Assembly (NCBI GenBank): GCA_023417785.1
Contig: JAEZEH010000093.1
Coordinates: 1 to 63,383 of the forward strand
Length of the DNA stretch: 63,383 nt
Direction of reading: 5' to 3'
Source: Bacteroidota bacterium
GTDB taxonomy: Bacteria > Bacteroidota > Bacteroidia > Cytophagales > Cyclobacteriaceae
Positions 26,438-34,327 of the stretch are shown piece after piece. The translations under genes were made by a program, and so were the position numbers. A model generated the notes under the pieces. The model was not told where the DNA came from, ran no database searches, and worked only from the letters and a program-made list of their open reading frames with translations. The number at the start of each line of letters is the position of its first letter. The stretch's first letter is position 1.

Positions 26438-28108
26438 CTAGCGGAAAATATAACGAAAGCGAAGACCGACGTCGAACGTTAACGGGGTTGACTCAATTCC
26501 GGTTTCCTTTTTGTAAATGGAACTGAATGGATACCGTAGTCCGGGATTGAGAGCCACCCGGTATCTGTCACCGAGGCGATACGTGAATTCGGTTCCCATC
26601 AAACCACTGAAATTCGTTGAGCGATACGGTGAATCAGCACCGCGGTCCTGCGTGGTAGATTGAATGCCGGAACCTTGCGCATCAATTGTATTCTGAATAA
26701 AGAAATCGGTAGCAACCCCCGCGTTCAACTGCAAACCAAACTTCCGGTCAATGATGATATATCCAGCCTGGACAGGAATACTAATGAATTCCATGCTGTT
26801 ATTTACCGAGTGCGGAGCCGTGGGAATCACCGTATTATTATCGAAAAGGGATGACCCTGCTGCCCGGAGATCACTAATAGTAGCAGGTTTGAAATCCATG
26901 TTTTCTGAGCGTACAACCTGATTAGACGTATAACTCGTGCTGTTATTCATATAACTCACCCCGCCCTGCAATACCAAACGGTTTGTGATTCTGGTACCCA
27001 TACTTATATTAACTGAGTACGCAACACCCGACGCTTCGGCCTGGCTCTCGACGGCGCTGTTCAAGGCGAAAGCGTTAGCCTGAACGGGTGCGTTAGCCTG
27101 ACCGTTATATCCCCCCGCGGCAAAGCCGACAGATGTCCATATTTTTTCCTCGCCAGCGTTCTTATTTTTCTTGCCACCCGCCCCTTGTTCTGCCAGTTCT
27201 TTCTCAAGATCATTCAGCCTGGCGAACATAAGCGCTACCGGATCAGGTTCCGAACTCACTTCGATGCCTTTGTCTTTATTCTGATTGACGGGATCGTTCG
27301 CCGCAATCGAACTGTTGCCTGACGTTGAATCCTGGATATCGTTATTCGGGTCCACGCCTGGATCCTTTGTTGCCAGGAGCTCGCTATCCGCGGATAGTTC
27401 TTCTAAACTCGGTAAGTCGCGTGTGCCTGATCCTTCTTTTTTGGTTGCCGGTTGAGGTTCCGGCATAAGGGCGTCATCCCCGGCATTTGAGTCTTCCACC
27501 CTATTGCTCTCGCTTAAACGCGTTGTTCCCGCAGCCCGAGATAACTCTTCGGCAGGCGATGGACTTGCTCCGGCAACCCGTCCAATGTTAACTTGATGGA
27601 TCCCCGCATTATCACGATCGGCTTGATGCGATTTTGGAGCCTGATGTGACGACCGTTCACCGACATTCGTCTCGGTTCTTGCAAGAAATTCAGACGACGA
27701 GGCCTTATCGGGGTCGTCGCTTATGCCATTTGATTCAAGTGTCGCCTGAGAAAGAGAAGGATCCGGGCGGAACGACGAATCGGCCTGAGATGGTGTACCT
27801 TCCGTAACGTTGTTGGAAAGGTCAGTCACCGAACCAATGCGACCATCAGCCGGGACGTTGCTTGCAATAGTTGATGTGTTTAAACCTTCAGAATTGCGAA
27901 GAACTAATATTCCGGCTCCTGTTAAAATGAGTGCAAAGGTTATGGAAGCTGCAGCCAGCATCTGATAAAACAGGACACGTTGTTTCATCTTCTTGCCTTC
28001 AGCTCTTTCGAGCTCGAGCTCTATGTTCACCCACACGTTCTCCGAAGGGGATTGCTCCGCTCCCTTGAATGCATCCCCGAAATCTTTTTCAAATTTTTCC
28101 CGCTCCAT
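26438..28108 (-). CDS. Membrane-anchored protein with C-terminal beta-barrel domain, downstream of ECF sigma factor
   Basis: From ATG 28108 the protein has 556 residues. The first ~45 (MEREKFEKDFGDAFKGAEQS onward, with VWVNIELELERAE) look cytoplasmic and resemble the short N-terminal segments of Bacteroidota anti-sigma proteins. One transmembrane helix follows (LFYQMLAAASITFALILTGA). A long disordered Ser/Asp/Asn-rich linker spans about residues 80-290. The last ~240 residues look like an outer-membrane barrel (TSVGFAAGGYNG, FISIPVQAGYIII, FGLQLNAGVATDFF, and C-terminal VGLRFRYIFR). The gene overlaps the sigma factor by 20 bases. A sigma-inhibiting, trans-envelope sensor is the likely role, by inference from position and layout. 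Confidence 0.72.
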   Translation of the reverse strand: MEREKFEKDFGDAFKGAEQSPSENVWVNIELELERAEGKKMKQRVLFYQMLAAASITFALILTGAGILVLRNSEGLNTSTIASNVPADGRIGSVTDLSNNVTEGTPSQADSSFRPDPSLSQATLESNGISDDPDKASSSEFLARTETNVGERSSHQAPKSHQADRDNAGIHQVNIGRVAGASPSPAEELSRAAGTTRLSESNRVEDSNAGDDALMPEPQPATKKEGSGTRDLPSLEELSADSELLATKDPGVDPNNDIQDSTSGNSSIAANDPVNQNKDKGIEVSSEPDPVALMFARLNDLEKELAEQGAGGKKNKNAGEEKIWTSVGFAAGGYNGQANAPVQANAFALNSAVESQAEASGVAYSVNISMGTRITNRLVLQGGVSYMNNSTSYTSNQVVRSENMDFKPATISDLRAAGSSLFDNNTVIPTAPHSVNNSMEFISIPVQAGYIIIDRKFGLQLNAGVATDFFIQNTIDAQGSGIQSTTQDRGADSPYRSTNFSGLMGTEFTYRLGDRYRVALNPGLRYPFSSIYKKETGIESTPLTFDVGLRFRYIFR

Positions 28109-28646
28109 ATCGATCAAAGTAAGTAGACTCTTTTGCTAGTTTTTGCTGCAACAGGCTTTTCGCCCTGGCGAATTGCGACTTTGACGTCCCCTCGGATATT
28201 CCAAGTTGTTCTGCAATTTCCTTGTGGCTGTAGCCCTCGATGGCAAAAAGATTGAACACAATCTGACATCCCTGAGGCAGACCCTGAATCATTTCCAGTA
28301 GCTCCTGAAAATGGATTCCGGAAACGCTGATCTCATTTTCCGGGAGTTCAATCTCCTGGACATCGACCATCGGATACAGATAAAGCTTTTTGCGTTGCAC
28401 ATTGAGGGCCGTGTTGACCATTATGCGGGTAATCCAGGTTTCCAGCTTTGATTCCTGCCGGAAATCCTTGATGGCATTGAACACCTTGACGAAACCTTCC
28501 TGGAGGATGTCCTCCGCTTCTGCGGTAGTTTTTGAATACCGAAGGCACAGGACCGTCATTTTTCGACAAAAACGGTCATATAGAGCGCGCTGAGCGGCTC
28601 TTTCACCTTTTCGACAACCTTCTATTAGCTCTTGTTCAGTGAGCAT
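28089..28646 (-). CDS. ECF-type RNA polymerase sigma factor
   Basis: The 185-residue protein has sigma region 2 (residues 20-90, with LCLRYSKTTAEAEDILQEGFVKVF) and region 4 (about 120-175, with GLPQGCQIVFNLFAIEGYSHKEIAEQLGISEGTSKSQ), the helix-turn-helix that reads the -35 element. There is no region 1.1 or 3, as expected for group 4 factors, and YSHKEIAEQLGISEGT is typical of the Bacteroidota branch. It is followed, with overlap, by a membrane-anchored probable regulator and two envelope genes, so it probably controls its own operon and an envelope stress or surface function. Confidence 0.93.
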   Translation of the reverse strand: MLTEQELIEGCRKGERAAQRALYDRFCRKMTVLCLRYSKTTAEAEDILQEGFVKVFNAIKDFRQESKLETWITRIMVNTALNVQRKKLYLYPMVDVQEIELPENEISVSGIHFQELLEMIQGLPQGCQIVFNLFAIEGYSHKEIAEQLGISEGTSKSQFARAKSLLQQKLAKESTYFDRYGAGKI

Positions 28647-28777
28647 GTACCCGTTTTAACGGCAATTCGATATTTAGACACGAGCGGACTCCAAAAAGTT
28701 GGGATAGTACTTCCAATTCAAAGCAAGAAGTCACAAGTTTGACACGTTTTAAAATGCGCCACGTCAATGAAGCAATC

Positions 28778-30061
28778 ATGAAGCGAACCCTTTGCTATTT
28801 GTTCTTTCCAATACTTTTCCTGCTCAACGCGTGCACTCCCCTGCCGCAAAGTTCCTATAATTCCGGGGCTAATCCTAAGGTGTTACGCCTCGAAGATGCC
28901 AGTTACGAACTGGAAATAAAGACGGTTCGCATTTACCCGCGGGGCAACGCACTTGCACCTTCTACAGCCAGCCTGCAGGCCCAGAATCTGATCCTGGAAT
29001 TTGATGACCTGACCGACCAACGTGACAATTACAACGCGAGAATAATTCATTGTAATCAGAACTGGACACAATCCGGCCTTCAGGACCTGGACTTTCTGCC
29101 GAATTACAACGAGTTCCCCCTTAACAACAGCGAGTTTTCGATTGACACGCATGTACCATACGTACATTACTGGTTTGATGTTCCACCAGTAAGGCTTCCC
29201 GGTAATTACGTTTTGGTGGTTTACCGCGGGACCGACAAAGAAGATGTCGTTCTGAGCCGCCGGTTTATGGTTTATGACAACAGGATCAAATTCATCAACG
29301 AACGGGATCTGATTGGTCCCGGGGCCATCGCCCGAATTAATCAGCAGATCAACTTCACGATCAATCATTCAAACGTCGACATCCTGAACCCCATGCAGGA
29401 TGTGTACGTGACGATCCGCCAGAATCAGCGGTGGGATAATGCGATTTATGACGTGAAACCAAGTTTCGTCCGCGATATTGAAAAGGAACTTGAGTACCGG
29501 TTTTTTGATCAGGCCAAGATGTTTCCCGGTGGAAATGAATTTCGCTTTTTCGATCTGCGCTCGCTGAACAACCCGGGCCGGAACATCGCTTATGTAAACA
29601 GGAATGTAAAGCCTTATGAAGCTTACATTGGAAAAGACAAGGACCGGTCCGACGAAGCATATTCCCAGTATGATGAAATGAACGGAAATTTTGTTATTCA
29701 GAATTACGACTATCAGGATCCGTCTTTTTCGAACTATGCCTGGGTAAACTTCGCCTTGCAAAGCAAACCAGTCCAGGGTGAGGTTTACGTAATCGGTGCC
29801 TTCAATAACTGGAACTTCAATAACCAGAATCGGATGAAGTATGATTCCGCCCAACGTTTGTATACGTCAAGAATACTAATGAAACAGGGGTGGTACGACT
29901 ATCAGTATTATGTAAAGTCAGGAAACTTGCCGACATACTATTTCGAAGGCAGCCACTTCGAGACCGAAAACAGGTATGAAATCTTTGTGTATTACCGACC
30001 ATTTCAGCCACGGGCCGACTTGTTGATTGGATACATGCAGATAGTGGAGAACGCGCGTTAA
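28778..30061 (+). CDS. Type IX secretion system plug protein (DUF5103)
   Basis: The family, formerly DUF5103, includes the protein that plugs the periplasmic end of the SprA/Sov translocon barrel when it is not engaged with cargo and PorV. From ATG 28778 the protein has 427 residues with a lipobox (LLNAC). Family features are YELEIKTVRIYPRG, LEFDDLTDQRDNYNARIIHC, QDLDFLPNYNEFPLN, and an aromatic-rich C-terminal Ig-like region (VYVIGAFNNWNFN, GWYDYQYYV). Other T9SS components are not in the window, but several cargo proteins are. Its last four bases overlap the convergent Cas6-like gene. ATG 28754 is an alternative start. Confidence 0.9.
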   Translation: MKRTLCYLFFPILFLLNACTPLPQSSYNSGANPKVLRLEDASYELEIKTVRIYPRGNALAPSTASLQAQNLILEFDDLTDQRDNYNARIIHCNQNWTQSGLQDLDFLPNYNEFPLNNSEFSIDTHVPYVHYWFDVPPVRLPGNYVLVVYRGTDKEDVVLSRRFMVYDNRIKFINERDLIGPGAIARINQQINFTINHSNVDILNPMQDVYVTIRQNQRWDNAIYDVKPSFVRDIEKELEYRFFDQAKMFPGGNEFRFFDLRSLNNPGRNIAYVNRNVKPYEAYIGKDKDRSDEAYSQYDEMNGNFVIQNYDYQDPSFSNYAWVNFALQSKPVQGEVYVIGAFNNWNFNNQNRMKYDSAQRLYTSRILMKQGWYDYQYYVKSGNLPTYYFEGSHFETENRYEIFVYYRPFQPRADLLIGYMQIVENAR

Positions 30062-30858
30062 GCGTAGGTCATGTCCTGATGCGCGGCGCGCTGAATGGGA
30101 TCGTTGTTCGCGATATCGAGCATACCAAATCCCTTATAGGTAAAGTAACCGAGCCCGTTCTCATAAACAAATTGTTGTACATCGCGCGCGGCATAAAGCG
30201 TAAATGGAAAAGTATATCCCCTTACTTCAAATTTCACATCATTGTCGAACAACGGATAAATCCGTGCGAATTTTTTATGAGATGCCTGGATTCGCTGGAT
30301 ATAATCTTTGTCAGGAACGAGTTGAAATTTATAGAACCCCGCCAGTTGTTCCGGCGTGTACTTTCCCGTCGCCTCCATTCGGGCCAGTGTACATTCATAA
30401 AGCATATCCGAGAACTCATCGCTTTCAGGCGCAACAAATTTTTTTCCTGAGTCGTCGTTGAACGCGGCCGGCAGAACTACCACAGGCGAGATACACAGGA
30501 AGCGGGATTCATCCGTCACTTTTACAATCTCTTCATCTTCGACGGATTCGGGAATGAGGTGCAGATTTCCAACGATAATTTCTTTTTGTTCGAACACGCG
30601 GGCGAGAAAATAGTCCTTAAAGCTTTTATCGCCACATGAAAACACGAGCGTGACCTTGGATGAAAAATAATGAAGGCCTTTACGACTTACTTTAGTCTGG
30701 CCTTTTAGTCCTGAAAAATTATATTGATGATATTCAATGTATTCCTTTTGCGGACCAAAAATCAACAACCCCTTAATTACCTGAGCAAGTAAGTACTGAT
30801 GATGAAACGGGACACAAGCCCCCCGGTTCTTTAGCGAAAAAATGATTCTGGTCCTCAA
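30058..30858 (-). CDS. Cas6-type CRISPR RNA endoribonuclease, solitary
   Basis: The 266-residue protein resembles Cas6 over its length. The N-terminus RTRIIFSLKNRGACVPFHHQ, followed by YLLAQVIKGLL, parallels the start of archaeal Cas6 (family pattern VPYNHQYYLQGLIYNAI). His44 and Lys52 occupy the positions of the catalytic His and Lys in that enzyme. The C-terminal glycine-rich loop GLGYFTYKGFG (about 235-245) is the RAMP signature. Cas6 cuts pre-crRNA at the repeat hairpin. No CRISPR array and no other cas gene was found in this window, so substrate and role are open. It lies 128 bases downstream of ychF on the same strand and meets the T9SS plug gene tail to tail. Confidence 0.8.
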   Translation of the reverse strand: MRTRIIFSLKNRGACVPFHHQYLLAQVIKGLLIFGPQKEYIEYHQYNFSGLKGQTKVSRKGLHYFSSKVTLVFSCGDKSFKDYFLARVFEQKEIIVGNLHLIPESVEDEEIVKVTDESRFLCISPVVVLPAAFNDDSGKKFVAPESDEFSDMLYECTLARMEATGKYTPEQLAGFYKFQLVPDKDYIQRIQASHKKFARIYPLFDNDVKFEVRGYTFPFTLYAARDVQQFVYENGLGYFTYKGFGMLDIANNDPIQRAAHQDMTYA

Positions 30859-30986
30859 GCCCCCTAAGATTAAGTCGGGATAAAAAATTAACCAATAGCA
30901 AACACTAAAATCGGCGCGTCGTGAAACGAGCAGTTTATAAAGCTAAGAAAAAATCGGGAAGCTGAAAACCATAAAAGTGCGAAAAA

Positions 30987-32084
30987 CTATACATTGAACC
31001 GGAAATGCATAATATCGCCGTCTGCTACGGTATATTCCTTGCCTTCCACGGCCATTTTCCCTGCCTCCTTGCATCCTGCTTCGGATTTATACTTCTGAAA
31101 ATCGGCCAGTTTTATCACTTCGGCACGGATAAAACCTTTTTCAAAGTCGGTATGAATAACTCCGGCGGCCTGGGGCGCCTTCCAGCCTTTTTTTATGGTC
31201 CATGCCCGCACCTCTTTTTCCCCCGCTGTGAAATAGGTAATCAGATCCAGCAAGCTGTAACTCGCTCTGATCAGTTTGTTTAGTCCGGATTCCGTCAGAC
31301 CATATTCCTCCAGAAAGACCTTTCGGTCTTCCTCCGTCTCCAGCTCGGCGATTTGTGCCTCGATGGCAGCACTGATCACAACAACCTGCGCGTTTTCGTT
31401 CTTAACGTGTTCTTTTAGCGCATCGACAAATTTGTTCCCTGCGTGAATTGATGCCTCGTCGACATTGGCCACATAGATGACCGGCTTTGCGGTAAGAAGT
31501 TGCAGGTCAGCTACAGCTTTTCTCTCCTCTTCATCGGCCTCGACAGACCTGGCGTTCTTTCCGCTGGCAAGAGCATCCCGGAAGATGATAAGCGCGGCAA
31601 GTTCCTTCCTGAGTTTGGCATCCCCGCTTTTCGCAGCTTTTTCCACGCGGTTGATTTTCTTTTCCACCGACTCAAGATCTTTCAACTGAAGTTCCGTGTC
31701 GATAATCTCCTTGTCAGCAACGGGATCAACCTTGCCATCGACATGGACGATGTTGTCATTTTCGAAGCATCGTACGACGTGCGCGATAGCGTCTACCTCC
31801 CGGATATTAGCCAGGAACTGATTACCCAGACCCTCGCCTTTACTGGCTCCTTTTACTAGACCGGCTATATCGACAAACTCAATGGTGGCCGGGAGCACGC
31901 GCTGAGGATTGACCAGTTGTTCAAGGATCCTAAGACGTTCATCCGGAACGGTAATAATTCCTACATTCGGCTCTATGGTGCAGAATGGAAAGTTGGCGGC
32001 TTCCGCCTTGTTGTTGGAGATTGCGTTAAAAAGGGTGGACTTGCCCACATTCGGAAGCCCCACTATACCACATTGCAGTGCCAT
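30987..32084 (-). CDS. ychF: Redox-regulated ribosome-binding ATPase YchF
   Basis: YchF (OLA1 family) is a cytoplasmic P-loop NTPase that prefers ATP over GTP, binds the ribosome, and negatively affects stress responses. The 365-residue length is standard. G1 is GLPNVGKST, G3 is DIAGLVKGASKGEG, and the altered G4 motif (NVDE in place of NKxD) explains the ATP preference. A helical coiled-coil domain (residues about 120-200) and a C-terminal TGS domain (ending TVADGDIMHFRFNV) are in the usual order. It probably has its own promoter about 20-30 bases upstream and may be co-transcribed with the Cas6-like gene. Confidence 0.96.
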   Translation of the reverse strand: MALQCGIVGLPNVGKSTLFNAISNNKAEAANFPFCTIEPNVGIITVPDERLRILEQLVNPQRVLPATIEFVDIAGLVKGASKGEGLGNQFLANIREVDAIAHVVRCFENDNIVHVDGKVDPVADKEIIDTELQLKDLESVEKKINRVEKAAKSGDAKLRKELAALIIFRDALASGKNARSVEADEEERKAVADLQLLTAKPVIYVANVDEASIHAGNKFVDALKEHVKNENAQVVVISAAIEAQIAELETEEDRKVFLEEYGLTESGLNKLIRASYSLLDLITYFTAGEKEVRAWTIKKGWKAPQAAGVIHTDFEKGFIRAEVIKLADFQKYKSEAGCKEAGKMAVEGKEYTVADGDIMHFRFNV

Positions 32085-32107
32085 CAGTATACTTTTGATT
32101 AAGGGCG

Positions 32108-32115
32108 CAAATATA
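32108..32115 (-). promoter_or_regulatory. Predicted -7 element of the ychF promoter
   Basis: On the minus strand TATATTTG matches TAnnTTTG exactly, 24 bases before the ychF ATG. The expected TTG at -33 is not clear, so confidence is low. Confidence 0.3.
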
Positions 32116-32237
32116 GGATTTGCCGGGACAAAATAGGACTCTGAAAATCTGATTTTATAGCAGAGGGTCCCCTTGCCGAGGATTCAGCCTCTGTTTTCAT
32201 TGGCTGGTCTGGAATATATGATCGCGCATCGCGCACA

Positions 32238-32270
32238 TAAAAAAAGCCTCTGTAGGTGCAGAGGCTTTTA
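32238..32270 (-). terminator. Terminator of the PUR-like gene
   Basis: The inverted repeat AAAGCCTCTG/CAGAGGCTTT (about 32243-32269), read on the minus strand, is followed by the T-run complementary to 32238-32245. It lies 20 bases after the DUF3276 stop. Confidence 0.75.
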
Positions 32271-32290
32271 GGTATAGGTTCAGGTAAAAT

Positions 32291-32656
32291 TCAATCCCAT
32301 TTAAGTTCGGTATCGAGACCGCCATCTTTCGCGGCTGTAACTTCTGCAGCCTCTTCGCTTTCATGAACAACCTGGTCGAACTGGCTGAAGTCCACATTCG
32401 GCATCAACTCGGTTTTCACATGATTGACTGTGTTATTCAAAGCATCGACGAATTTATTGAAGTCTTCCTTATAAAGGAATATCTTGTGTTTTTCATAAGT
32501 GAACCCATCTTCTTTAAACCGTTTCTTACTCTCAGTGATAGTAAGGTAATAGTCGTTGGAACGAGTCGCTTTCACATCAAAGAAATAGGTCCTTTTTCCG
32601 GCTTTTACTTTCGCTGAGTAAATTTCATCCCTGCCGTTTGTCTTATTTTCTTCCAC
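32291..32656 (-). CDS. PUR-family DNA/RNA-binding protein (DUF3276)
   Basis: The 121-residue protein matches the DUF3276/PUR-alpha-like family, which is restricted to Bacteroidota and spirochaete-type bacteria. One PUR repeat is visible: DEIYSAKVKAGKRTYFFDVK, then NDYYLTITESKKRF, then KHKIFLYKEDFNKFVDALNN. PUR repeats bind single-stranded nucleic acid and pair to form one PUR module, so this protein probably dimerises. The C-terminus is acidic (HESEEAAEVTAAKDGG) and probably disordered. The gene is monocistronic, with a clear terminator. Its cellular role is not established. Confidence 0.92.
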   Translation of the reverse strand: MEENKTNGRDEIYSAKVKAGKRTYFFDVKATRSNDYYLTITESKKRFKEDGFTYEKHKIFLYKEDFNKFVDALNNTVNHVKTELMPNVDFSQFDQVVHESEEAAEVTAAKDGGLDTELKWD

Positions 32657-32825
32657 AATCCTTCAATTTTAGTGTTAGGTTTAAAGTTTGGTAACAACTA
32701 AGTTACTATTTTGAATATTTATTCCAAAAGAACGAAATATAATTTACCAAATAAACGCCGTCTAAGACCAATTTCCTTCGAAAAAACATTCTAATTAATC
32801 AGTATTATTTGATTTTTCCAAAAAA

Positions 32826-33731
32826 GTGAAGCTAGATCTCAAAAACATTAAGGACTCTGGAAGTCTGGAACTTCTGGCTCATCAGTTGGTAGAGGGGTTT
32901 ATTACCGGTCTTCACAAGAGTCCATATCATGGATTCTCGGTGGAATTCGCCGAGCATAAAGTATACAATGAGGGGGAGAGTACAAGGCATATAGACTGGA
33001 AGGTTTATGCCCGGACCGACAGGTTGTTTACCAAGAGGTATGAGGAAGAAACCAATCTTCGTTGTCTTATCGCGCTCGATACCTCTGCCTCCATGTATTA
33101 TCCGCGGGAAACAAATGCTAAGATCAGGTTCGCAAAGTATGCCGCCGCGGCGCTGGGATTTCTGCTAAACAAACAGAGGGACGCGGTCGGGCTGTGTTTG
33201 TTTTCAGACCGGATCGAGACGCTTACTCAGATGAAATCCACGCCAACGCATCTTGATAAGTTGCTTCGCAGCCTCAACGATCTGGACTCCATTGCACCGC
33301 CTGCCAGGAGCACTAACGTTTCATCTATACTGCATGAAGTAGCCGAAAAAATCCACAAGCGATCTTTGGTGGTAATTTTCAGCGACATGTTTGATTCGGA
33401 TGAGGATACCGACGAATTATTCAAGGCACTCCAGCACCTGAAGCATAATAAACATGAAGTGATTGTTTTCCACGTAATGGATAATGAAACGGAACTGAAT
33501 TTCGAATTCGAGGAGCGACCGATGGAATTTATTGATCTGGAAAGTGGTGACCGGCTGGCGCTGAATCCGGGCGAAGTGAAGGAACATTATCGCCGGGAAG
33601 CCCAACGATTCCATCATGCGCTTAAAATGCGATGCAATCAATATAAAATTGATTTTATAGAGGCAGATGTCAGCATGGACTACAATGTGATCCTCCAGAC
33701 CTATCTGATCAAACGAGCCAAGATGCGTTAA
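32826..33731 (+). CDS. DUF58 / VWA-like domain protein
   Basis: The 301-residue protein begins with GTG and belongs to the DUF58 family. The family core is HKVYNEGESTRHIDWKVYART, followed by a von Willebrand A-like fold with a MIDAS-type DTSAS (LIALDTSASMY), the strand SLVVIFSDMFDSDED, and a C-terminal FHHALKMRCNQY. DUF58 genes usually neighbour a MoxR ATPase, but none is here, so this copy is separated from its common partner. No signal peptide is seen, so it is cytoplasmic or peripheral. It converges on the ferredoxin gene with a hairpin between. Confidence 0.88.
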   Translation: MKLDLKNIKDSGSLELLAHQLVEGFITGLHKSPYHGFSVEFAEHKVYNEGESTRHIDWKVYARTDRLFTKRYEEETNLRCLIALDTSASMYYPRETNAKIRFAKYAAAALGFLLNKQRDAVGLCLFSDRIETLTQMKSTPTHLDKLLRSLNDLDSIAPPARSTNVSSILHEVAEKIHKRSLVVIFSDMFDSDEDTDELFKALQHLKHNKHEVIVFHVMDNETELNFEFEERPMEFIDLESGDRLALNPGEVKEHYRREAQRFHHALKMRCNQYKIDFIEADVSMDYNVILQTYLIKRAKMR

Positions 33732-33735
33732 AAGA

Positions 33736-33777
33736 AAAAGCTCATGGTTTTATGGGGTTCCATTTCCATGAGCTTCT
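33736..33777 (-). terminator. Hairpin terminator between DUF58 and ferredoxin genes
   Basis: AAGCTCATGG (33739-33748) pairs with CCATGAGCTT (33766-33775) across a 17-base loop. On the minus strand the stem is followed by a T-rich run (complement of AAAAGAAAAA), so it should end ferredoxin transcripts; on the plus strand the tail (CTTAACC) is weaker. Confidence 0.65.
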
Positions 33778-33805
33778 TAACCGTCCTGGACGGCATTACT
33801 TATCG

Positions 33806-34162
33806 TTAAGCCTCGACTTCCTGGTGCAACCAGGCCTTTTTCGCCAGCAATTCTTCTTTCGTTTCCACATAATCAGGATCCGGTACACAGCAGTCAACCG
33901 GGCAAACGGCAGCACACTGAGGTTCTTCGTGGAAACCGGTACACTCTGTACACTTTCCAGCTACGATATAATAGAATTCATTCGATACGGGAGTCTGGGA
34001 CGCTTTTGCGTCAACAGCCGAACCGTCCTCCAGTTCAACTGACTCGAGTTTGGTGCCTCCGGCCCAGTTCCAGTCTCGCCCGCCTTCATAGATCGCCGTG
34101 TTAGGGCATTCCGGTTCGCATGCACCGCAGTTGATGCACTCGTCCGTAATCATTATTGCCAT
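33806..34162 (-). CDS. 2[4Fe-4S] ferredoxin
   Basis: The 118-residue cytoplasmic electron carrier has a first cluster motif CINCGACEPECP at residues 9-20 and a second, split set CTECTGFHEEPQCAAVCP with an eight-residue insertion between the second and third cysteines, as in the YfhL/Allochromatium-type ferredoxins. A Bacteroidota-specific middle segment (residues 28-62, WNWAGGTKLESVELEDG) is inserted between the clusters. It is divergent from the acyl-CoA reductase gene, a pairing seen across Bacteroidota. A strong consensus promoter lies 32-62 bases upstream, with a small palindrome in its spacer. Confidence 0.93.
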   Translation of the reverse strand: MAIMITDECINCGACEPECPNTAIYEGGRDWNWAGGTKLESVELEDGSAVDAKASQTPVSNEFYYIVAGKCTECTGFHEEPQCAAVCPVDCCVPDPDYVETKEELLAKKAWLHQEVEA

Positions 34163-34193
34163 GCTTTTTCTATTTTTGGTCCGTTTTAAAAAA

Positions 34194-34224
34194 CAAATTT
34201 AGCAGGAAACCCTGCATTGAACAA
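34194..34224 (-). promoter_or_regulatory. Ferredoxin promoter with a spacer palindrome
   Basis: On the minus strand TTTG (TTG at 34222-34224) and TAAATTTG (34194-34201) are separated by 20 bases, matching both consensus elements. The spacer contains the inverted repeat GCAGG-AAAC-CCTGC (34202-34215), well placed for a repressor. The predicted 5' leader is about 25 bases. Confidence 0.6.
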
Positions 34225-34327
34225 ATGAAAGTCCCCCCTACTCATTACACCGACGTCTCAGCAATCGTTTGTAATGCAAAAAATTACGATACTTATAAAA
34301 ACACCCGGGGTCTTTGAAAAGTTTACA

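Noticed and set aside
30859..30986. CRISPR leader or repeats next to the Cas6-like gene
   Set aside because: Only one weak four-pair hairpin and no direct repeats of 25-40 bases were seen.
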